This document shows positions 58,769 through 64,000 of a stretch of DNA of 64,000 bases, piece after piece. The notes beneath the pieces were generated by a model. The model did no database searches, was not told the DNA's origin, and was given only the letters and a program-made list of their open reading frames with translations. The DNA lies in assembly GCA_003345555.1 (NCBI GenBank), contig PRDJ01000057.1, positions 43,836 to 107,835 of the forward strand, written 5' to 3'. How positions within the stretch are numbered: the stretch's first letter is position 1; each line of letters starts with the position of its first letter. Position numbers and translations under genes: made by a program. This DNA is from Candidatus Thorarchaeota archaeon (GTDB lineage: Archaea > Asgardarchaeota > Thorarchaeia > Thorarchaeales > Thorarchaeaceae).

Positions 58769-58867
58769 TTATGGTTTGAAGAGAAGATAGATTGCTGCAA
58801 TGGCGGACACCAGAAACAGCGCTATGAAGACTATCGAAGCGATTTTTCTCTTCAACGTGAAACGCAA
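58769..58867 (-). CDS. 32-residue single-pass membrane microprotein coupled to the Get3-like gene
   Basis: TTG immediately follows the get3 TGA (TGATTG), then the 99-bp frame encodes MRFTLKRKIASIVFIALFLV and SAIAAIYLLFKP. This is a basic start, a 20-residue hydrophobic helix and a two-residue tail: a short, tail-anchored-like protein. No separate ribosome-binding site is visible, so it would be expressed by termination-reinitiation. Not recognised; support is the codon-phase coupling and hydrophobic profile only. Confidence 0.5.
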   Translation of the reverse strand: MRFTLKRKIASIVFIALFLVSAIAAIYLLFKP

Positions 58868-59839
58868 TCATGCTTCCTCCTGATTTCCTAAGAGTATGTC
58901 ACCGAGCCTAGTAAGGCCATCCATGCCGCGTATCTCAGTATCGAAGAGAGGCACCTCCGTAATATCAAGGTCGCTGTAGAGATCTCGTATGTCTGCAAGA
59001 TTGACAAGCTGCATCTCTCTGCGTCTACTGCAGAACACGCAATCTACGTTCTCTGGTACAAGTTGATTTACGACCAAATGGCTCACAGGTATGTGCCACT
59101 TGTTGAGACTGGCCAACAAACGCTGAGTCTCAAAGACCGCCATGGCCTCTGAGATCAATACCACGACAAATTGAGTTGTATCAGGGTCTGACAACTCAAT
59201 TCGGGCGGCACGTATCTTTTCCTTGGTCTTTTTCAGGGTCTCCCAAGAAGTATCCTCTTGTTGAGTACCGCCGAACATTGTCTTGAGGCCGGACATCATG
59301 GAGCTGAGTCTCTGTCTCATTGTGAGTAGCTTACCCAGCCAGCTGTCGAGAAGCTCAGGCAATTCAAGTAGCTTCAGAGTATGTCCGGTGGGTGCCGTGT
59401 CAAATATGATGCGGTCATAGGAGGAGTCCTCAATGAACTCAAGCATCTTCCCGAACGCCATTGCTTCATCAGAGCCCGGCGGTGCCATTCCTCCAACGTC
59501 ACCCAGAAGCATTGAAGCGGCCTCCATTTCGGGGCCGGCCTTGCTATCCCCGAGACTCTGCTGAAATTCCTTCATTGCCTTCTCAGTTTGAATCTCCAAA
59601 CCGGAGAGTCGGTCGACGCCTTGAATTGGGACGATGTCACCCCCGCTTAGATTCTGGTCGAAGGAGTCGCTCAGACTGTGAGCTGGGTCCGTAGACAGGA
59701 CAAGTGTTCTGTAACCGTGCCTTGCGGACAGGAGCGCCATGGCAGCGGCACAGCTCGTTTTGCCCACGCCACCTTTCCCGCCACTAAGAATGAAGCGTAA
59801 GCTGTCCTTGTAGACTATGTCTGCGAGGGTCAATGTCAA
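58868..59839 (-). CDS. Get3/ArsA-family ATPase
   Basis: A 323-residue deviant-Walker ATPase. P-loop LSGGKGGVGKTSCAAAMALLSARHGYRTLVLSTDPAHSLSDSF (signature lysine KGGVGKT) and switch IIFDTAPTGHTLKLLELP are present. A CVFCSRRREMQ segment provides the C-x2-C zinc pair of Get3 (absent from bacterial ArsA), favouring tail-anchored protein targeting over arsenite export. A single NTPase half, so it dimerises. The ~100-170 region is Met-rich (MLLGDVGGMAPP, MRQRLSSMMSGLKTMFGG), a possible client-binding groove. A TATA-like CATTAATAC lies about 30 bases upstream. Get1/Get2 and arsenic genes are absent here. Confidence 0.88.
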   Translation of the reverse strand: MTLTLADIVYKDSLRFILSGGKGGVGKTSCAAAMALLSARHGYRTLVLSTDPAHSLSDSFDQNLSGGDIVPIQGVDRLSGLEIQTEKAMKEFQQSLGDSKAGPEMEAASMLLGDVGGMAPPGSDEAMAFGKMLEFIEDSSYDRIIFDTAPTGHTLKLLELPELLDSWLGKLLTMRQRLSSMMSGLKTMFGGTQQEDTSWETLKKTKEKIRAARIELSDPDTTQFVVVLISEAMAVFETQRLLASLNKWHIPVSHLVVNQLVPENVDCVFCSRRREMQLVNLADIRDLYSDLDITEVPLFDTEIRGMDGLTRLGDILLGNQEEA

Positions 59840-60004
59840 GTCCTCATTTGCGGCTCGAACCCTTGTGTGTATTAATGCTTTGCCGATGCACGAATCACAA
59901 CGATACGATGGGGGAACCGGGGTCGGTCGCTGGTTCTGAGACCTCTGTGAGAGTCATGAGAGACAAGGCAAAGGCTTAAGCGTTTCAGAGTCTTCCAAAC
60001 CCCG

Positions 60005-60721
60005 ATGTCGTTCCCGCAGGTCCATATGGCGGCGGAGGCATTTCCGTCGACGGTTCTGAGACTCCTTGGCATTATGGTTCCTGATGGGTTGTCTCCAGCG
60101 AACGAGGAAGTCCTTAGCAGGTTTAGCCCGAAGGCTGTGGTTATTGTAATGATTGACAACTTCGGGTTATTTGAAGCAGTGGTCTACAAGCCGGAAGCAC
60201 TGCTCAAGAACATGGAATTGCTGGCGCTCATTGACACCGGCGATCCATATGCAATTCCGCTGACGAATGCAATCCTTCAGGGACATACTGCATTTCATCT
60301 AATCCGATATGTTAAGGACTACGGCAAGTTCGCCGAGGCAATTTGCCGCGAGGATGACGTGTCCTCAATCGGCCTCGACGGGGCCAACACGATCAATGTT
60401 CACGACGATATGGCAACATACGTGGAGTCAACTAAACACATATCCAAAACCGATTTGCTTTTTCTTCACTTCCTAGACTTCGAGAGTCTGTACGCTCAAT
60501 ATGGACACAGGACGCCACCAAAGACTCTCTTAGAGAAAATCGTGCGAAGAACGGATAACTGGATTAAGGTTCTCCTCAGACAGGCCCGCGTGGGCACGTT
60601 TTTCATTGTAATAGGGAACCACGGCAGACATCCGATTCCTCTTGACTACGAAGGTAAGCTGGCTGAGTGGCGGAGTGCCAATGCACCCATTGCCATGATG
60701 TTTCAGAAGCGAACTGAGTAG
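60005..60721 (+). CDS. Alkaline-phosphatase-superfamily-like protein
   Basis: A 238-residue protein. Three blocks resemble the phosphodiesterase/alkaline phosphatase fold: AVVIVMIDNFGLFE (metal-binding Asp strand), DLLFLHFLDFESLYAQYG (the HxxDxxxHxxG-type block, here with Phe/Tyr in place of one metal His) and TFFIVIGNHGRHPI (D/N-H-G-x-x). The nucleophile region is short. Likely catalytic or a degenerate relative; the substrate is not predictable. A TATA-like GGCTTAAGC sits about 30 bases upstream. Confidence 0.5.
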   Translation: MSFPQVHMAAEAFPSTVLRLLGIMVPDGLSPANEEVLSRFSPKAVVIVMIDNFGLFEAVVYKPEALLKNMELLALIDTGDPYAIPLTNAILQGHTAFHLIRYVKDYGKFAEAICREDDVSSIGLDGANTINVHDDMATYVESTKHISKTDLLFLHFLDFESLYAQYGHRTPPKTLLEKIVRRTDNWIKVLLRQARVGTFFIVIGNHGRHPIPLDYEGKLAEWRSANAPIAMMFQKRTE

Positions 60722-60726
60722 CAGTC

Positions 60727-61524
60727 CTAGAAGAAAGCGGGAAAGCCAAATGCAATTGCAATGCCTGCGATGAAGACACAGAGCTTCCAGAAGCTGACTT
60801 TCCTAGATAGCCGTAGCAGGGCTTCCATGGAAGCAAGTCCTACGCAGAAGGCGACTACGTCCATGGCGAGTAGATCAGTGAGTCCGACTGTTGCTACTGC
60901 AAGGTCTCCAGTGACGAACTCTAGAGCAAATATGCCGAGAACTGCCGGAACGCTCATCAGGAAACTGAACTTCAGAGCAGTCTCTTTGTCCACCTTCTGC
61001 ATGAGCAAGGAGGAGACAGTTATTCCCGACCGGCTGAGTCCGGGTAGGATAGACAAGCCTTGGGCAAGTCCTGTCAAGAGAGCCACTTTGGCAGTCGGCA
61101 TTCGATTGGAGTCGGTGACCTCTGGCTGCTGGGTCCTATCTCTCGTCGTGTAGAGCATTGCTGCAGTCGCAAGTAGAAACAAACCCACAACGAGGTTCAG
61201 GCGTGACCCCAGAACTGCAGCCAAGGCAATCTTACGCACCAAGTACACAGGAACGCCAACAATGCCTGTGCCAATCGTTGCGACAAGAAGCAGCCTAAAC
61301 ATGCTCCTGTCTCGCAACGATATGATACTGAGAATATCTCGCGGGTATCGGGCTAAAACGGCAAACATGGTTCCGAGATGCAACCAGACGGTCAGAGCGA
61401 TAAGCGAATCTACGGGTACAGCGCCAAGGTTGTAGACAAAGAGGATGGTCTGTCCTTGGCTGCTTATGGGCAGCCATTCGACTAGGCCTTGGATTAATGC
61501 TACCAGTAACTGCCACGTCTCCAT
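60727..61524 (-). CDS. Undecaprenyl-diphosphatase-like membrane phosphatase (UppP/BacA)
   Basis: A 265-residue polytopic protein. The two BacA catalytic boxes are visible: IQGLVEWLPISSQGQT near residue 11-25 and GLAQGLSILPGLSRSGITV near 150-170, with the Glu, Ser and Arg expected for pyrophosphate release. About seven membrane segments. In archaea the substrate would be a polyprenyl diphosphate carrier for surface glycans. Convergent with the phosphatase-like gene, divergent from the DUF47 gene. Confidence 0.88.
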   Translation of the reverse strand: METWQLLVALIQGLVEWLPISSQGQTILFVYNLGAVPVDSLIALTVWLHLGTMFAVLARYPRDILSIISLRDRSMFRLLLVATIGTGIVGVPVYLVRKIALAAVLGSRLNLVVGLFLLATAAMLYTTRDRTQQPEVTDSNRMPTAKVALLTGLAQGLSILPGLSRSGITVSSLLMQKVDKETALKFSFLMSVPAVLGIFALEFVTGDLAVATVGLTDLLAMDVVAFCVGLASMEALLRLSRKVSFWKLCVFIAGIAIAFGFPAFF

Positions 61525-61607
61525 TTTCTCACGCCCGTGCCGGGTGTACTCCGAGACCGAAGAATTAAAAACATCTCGGTCTTCGAAAGCCGCTCAGGGT
61601 TTAACGG

Positions 61608-62270
61608 ATGGTTCTTGACAGCGGCCGATTCAACAGCAGCGAACTAGCAAACGTCACTCAAATGCTCGATGAGCACTTTAGAGTTGCATTGTCGGCCACA
61701 AAGATGGTCACCAGTGCGATGACGGCTTGGATTGAACAGCGCAAATCTATTAGCAAAGAGGACTTGACTCGGATTACGGCCCTTGAGGAGAAGGGTGACG
61801 AGCTTAAGCGCGCGATGCTGAAGGTTCTTTCCTCTGCTCATACGCTCATGCAGAGAGAAGATCTGCTGCACCTAATCCACTACAACGACAAAATCGTCGA
61901 CGCTTCAGAGATTTGCTGTTACCATCTCGCAGCGGTCATGGGTTCTTGGGTTCCCGAGGGAGAGCTCAGAAGCAAGGTTGTAGAGCTCGGACGAATGGTC
62001 AATGAGATTGTGACGGAACAGAGGGAAGCCGTGAGATTCCTGCCTATCAACATTGAAACGTCGATTGCCAAAGCGGACGAGATATGCAGAATCGAAAAGC
62101 GCATAGATGCTCAGTGGCGAGACGTGGTCAGCCTCTTGTATCCGAGCGCCATTCCATTGGCTGTCGTGCTTAGATTCCGGGACTTCGTTATGGAACTGGA
62201 AGAGCTGGCCAACTTGAGTGAGGACGCGGCGATCACAATCCGCGGCTTGTCACTGACTTTGAATACATAG
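61608..62270 (+). CDS. PhoU-like DUF47 family protein
   Basis: A 220-residue all-helical protein with the TMCO4/PhoU-like layout: HFRVALSATKMVTSAMTAWI, ITALEEKGDELKRAMLKVLSSAHTLMQREDLLHLIHYNDKIVDASEICCYHLAAVM, ADEICRIEKRIDAQW, VMELEELANLSEDAAITI. DUF47 proteins usually sit next to Pit phosphate transporters as regulators. Here the neighbours are UppP and EndA. The window's other PhoU domain is in the Na/Pi transporter at 1204. Confidence 0.75.
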   Translation: MVLDSGRFNSSELANVTQMLDEHFRVALSATKMVTSAMTAWIEQRKSISKEDLTRITALEEKGDELKRAMLKVLSSAHTLMQREDLLHLIHYNDKIVDASEICCYHLAAVMGSWVPEGELRSKVVELGRMVNEIVTEQREAVRFLPINIETSIAKADEICRIEKRIDAQWRDVVSLLYPSAIPLAVVLRFRDFVMELEELANLSEDAAITIRGLSLTLNT

Positions 62271-62288
62271 CCTCGATGGTGCCGGCGA

Positions 62289-62855
62289 TTGTCACAAGAG
62301 CCCGAAGATACCGCGGTCGCAGAGCTAATCAATGACCGGGCCATAGTCTGGAATCCACAGCATGGCATGCGTCTCTACAGTGAAGGCTACTTTGGACAGC
62401 CCGTGGGCATAAGGAAGCCCAAGTCAGCTGAGTTTGACAAGCCTTTGGAGCTATCTCTGATTGAGTGTGCGTACTTGACAAGAGCGGGCAAGCTCAGTGT
62501 GTGGAACCCGAACAGTGGTCAGGTCCTCACAGAAACAGACCTGCTTTCCCTTGGAACTGCAAAGTCTGACGAATTCCCTGATAGGCTGCTCGTGTATTCC
62601 CAGCTTAGGGAGCTTGGGTACGTCGTGCGTCCTGGTCTGAAGTTTGGAACTGACTTTGCTGTGTATGAACATGGTCCCGGCATAGATCATGCACCGTTTC
62701 TAATCCATGTGATTCCCCAGAAGAAGGGCGTGATGCCGCTCGACATCGTCCGTGCAGGTCGATTGGCAACTAGTGTCAAGAAGAAGTTCATCGTTGCGAC
62801 TGTCAAAGAAAACGGTGAGATTGCTTACTACAGCTTCCAGTGGCATCGCCCCTAG
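62289..62855 (+). CDS. endA: tRNA-splicing endonuclease EndA
   Basis: A 188-residue homo-oligomeric enzyme that cleaves bulge-helix-bulge introns. The C-terminal catalytic domain is clear: LLVYSQLRELGYVVRPGLKFGTDFAVYEHGPGIDHAPFLIHVIP with the active-site Tyr (AVYE) and His (DHAPF), and KKKFIVATV supplying the Lys. The N-terminal domain is degenerate (EGYFGQPVG). TTG start. It should process the tRNA-Ser intron at 23468-23499. Confidence 0.93.
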   Translation: MSQEPEDTAVAELINDRAIVWNPQHGMRLYSEGYFGQPVGIRKPKSAEFDKPLELSLIECAYLTRAGKLSVWNPNSGQVLTETDLLSLGTAKSDEFPDRLLVYSQLRELGYVVRPGLKFGTDFAVYEHGPGIDHAPFLIHVIPQKKGVMPLDIVRAGRLATSVKKKFIVATVKENGEIAYYSFQWHRP

Positions 62856-62967
62856 ACGACTTGAATGCAATGTTTACGGGCCGCCGCCATTGATGGCACC
62901 AGCAAAGCAAATAAGGTGCCACTGCGTCGTGCCGATTGATTTCAGCAAGCGATGAGGTAGATACCTG

Positions 62968-63285
62968 ATGCCCGGCAAGACAGAGAACGCGAAGACATTC
63001 GGTGCACTTCTCGCTCGAGCATGGGAAAACACGCCGTCTTTCATCTGCAGCAATGACGACTACATCTACTGCCTCTTTCCTGCAGACGAAAAGAAGGAAT
63101 CGTGGATCGAGGCTTCGATCACATTCCCAGATGGATCCGTTGAGAAGAAAGAGATCAACGCTGTCAAGGCGATTGCTCTCCTAATCGAGGAGCTGAAAGT
63201 GCTGCCCGATTACGGAGCTGACAGCATGGTGACTTCGAAGGAGAAACTCGACAAGACCGCAAGTAGATTAGGAAGTCTAAAGTAG
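62968..63285 (+). CDS. Uncharacterised small soluble protein
   Basis: A 105-residue protein. TENAKTFGALLARAWENTPSFICSNDDYIYCLFPAD then WIEASITFPDGSVEKKEINAVKAIALLIEELKVLPDYGADSM suggests a small alpha/beta domain with an EKKE loop. No family recognised. GATGAGGTAGAT precedes its ATG, providing a good ribosome-binding site. It follows endA by 112 bases. Confidence 0.5.
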   Translation: MPGKTENAKTFGALLARAWENTPSFICSNDDYIYCLFPADEKKESWIEASITFPDGSVEKKEINAVKAIALLIEELKVLPDYGADSMVTSKEKLDKTASRLGSLK

Positions 63286-63362
63286 AGTATGAGTTGGATG
63301 GCGGGCGCGCCCAATCTGAACGCAGCTTGTTGCACTTTTCGTGAGCGGGGAGTACAACTTCG

Positions 63363-64000
63363 ATGCCTAAGCTAGTCTTTGAGTGTCCCTTTTGTCGGCA
63401 GAAGGTCACGGATGGGGATTTCTGCAAGTACTGTGGGCGACCCGTTCCTGAACAGGGGCAACCGGAACCAAGGCGCGGCCCAGGTTCTCAGCACACGGGC
63501 TCCGGCTCAATCAAAGAAGCCGCCGAGACAAAGCCAAACTCGGAAGACCAGACTAGGTCCTTTTTTGGTATTTCCGTCGGCGGCTTGGATTCCAAGATGC
63601 TTGGCATTCTCCTGGCAAGAGCGGAGTTGCACGTTGTCAGAGAGGAGCTTGACGCAGTCATTAGGCAGATAGAAGCAACAAGACAAGCACTCCTGCTCAA
63701 GCAAGCTGACAGAGAGTTGCTCGCTTCAAGAGCTGAAAGTCTGAAGGAGCTCTTTGAGACAACGAAAGGCAAACACACGCAGTTGATGGGAGTCAAAGAC
63801 AGTCTTCCAATAGAGGTGATTCCGGAGGACCTAGCAGTCCAAGAGTCAAAACTGTCCAAGCTTGATAAGATGAAAGGCTCTATCGACATGGGTGTCTATC
63901 ATGAAGAGCATGAGCGGATTGTACTCGCAATCGAGAGTCTGAGAAAGGATCTTAGTAAAGCGACCGATGAATCACGAAAGTGGCTCAAGGCACTAAGCAA
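63363..64000 (+). CDS. Zinc-ribbon plus coiled-coil protein (3' truncated by the window)
   Basis: At least 212 residues, open to the window edge. N-terminal zinc ribbon CPFCRQKV then CKYCGRPV (residues ~8-28), a Pro/Gly/Ser-rich linker, a conserved-looking GISVGGLDSKMLGILLARAELHVVREEL, then a long coiled coil (~100-212: REELDAVIRQIEATRQALLLKQADRELLASRAESLKELF...). This layout is common in archaeal proteins of unknown role and in some FHA- or membrane-linked regulators. The end is outside the window. Confidence 0.6.
   Translation, partial: MPKLVFECPFCRQKVTDGDFCKYCGRPVPEQGQPEPRRGPGSQHTGSGSIKEAAETKPNSEDQTRSFFGISVGGLDSKMLGILLARAELHVVREELDAVIRQIEATRQALLLKQADRELLASRAESLKELFETTKGKHTQLMGVKDSLPIEVIPEDLAVQESKLSKLDKMKGSIDMGVYHEEHERIVLAIESLRKDLSKATDESRKWLKALS

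Noticed and set aside
1..64000. CRISPR arrays, insertion sequences, prophage
   Set aside because: No spaced direct repeats, transposase motifs or phage genes were seen on either strand.

Overview
The window is archaeal and most likely from an Asgard archaeon close to Thorarchaeota. The core is clearly archaeal: a uS/uL/eL/eS ribosomal protein cluster with SecY, archaeal AdkA and Cmk, TFB, RpoP, aIF1, TiaS, Tsr3, Cbf5/TruB, EndA, RNase P protein 1, geranylgeranylglyceryl phosphate synthase and geranylgeranyl reductase, plus an intron-bearing tRNA-Ser. The eukaryote-like genes point to Asgard: a two-domain gelsolin, an arrestin-fold protein, a Roadblock/LC7 protein, a Get3-type ATPase and an EMC3-like insertase. 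The lineage is inferred from gene content only.

Layout. 1-13.3 kb is accessory metabolism: a radical SAM activase end, a flavin-binding protein, a Na/Pi cotransporter, two paralogous winged-helix/ferredoxin proteins flanking a ThDP enzyme-alcohol dehydrogenase-SCP2 operon, an arrestin-fold gene, an orphan adenine methyltransferase and a protein resembling the MCM C-terminus without an ATPase core. 13.3-23.4 kb carries gelsolin, Fpg, an M20 peptidase, an F420-type oxidoreductase, ITPase, two regulators, RNase Z, geranylgeranyl reductase and asparaginase. 23.4-29.5 kb carries tRNA-Ser(GGA), the uS13-uS4-uS11 operon, TiaS, Tsr3, RNase P RNA (minus strand, 27551-27904), Cbf5 and eL14. 29.5-44.6 kb is the minus-strand ribosomal protein/SecY superoperon, from uL22 at its 5' end to EMC3, then eL34-Cmk-eL14-TruB after a short insertion; an Hsp20 gene sits between uL30 and uL15. 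44.6-64 kb mixes wHTH/zinc-ribbon proteins, a small ferredoxin, HypD, MobA, HdrA, a methyltransferase, GGGP synthase, Roadblock, methionine aminopeptidase, TFB, aIF1, a radical SAM protein, RpoP, Get3 with a 32-residue membrane microprotein, UppP, a DUF47/PhoU-like protein, EndA and an incomplete zinc-ribbon/coiled-coil gene.

How they fit together. Translation and RNA maturation dominate. RNase P RNA and its Rpp29-type protein are both here, as are EndA and an intron-containing tRNA, and TiaS, Cbf5 and Tsr3 modify RNA. SecY, the EMC3-like protein and Get3 represent three routes of membrane protein insertion. HypD, MobA and HdrA suggest a hydrogen- or heterodisulfide-linked redox metabolism with molybdopterin enzymes encoded elsewhere.

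Most striking observations. At least three conserved genes appear to start at codons other than ATG, GTG or TTG: fpg and uL22 at ATT, and aIF1 at CTG. Two short genes (uS14, RpoP) and a 354-nt RNA would be missed by ordinary ORF calling. The ribosomal superoperon begins at uL22 behind a structured leader, with uS19, uL2, uL23, uL4 and uL3 absent from the window.
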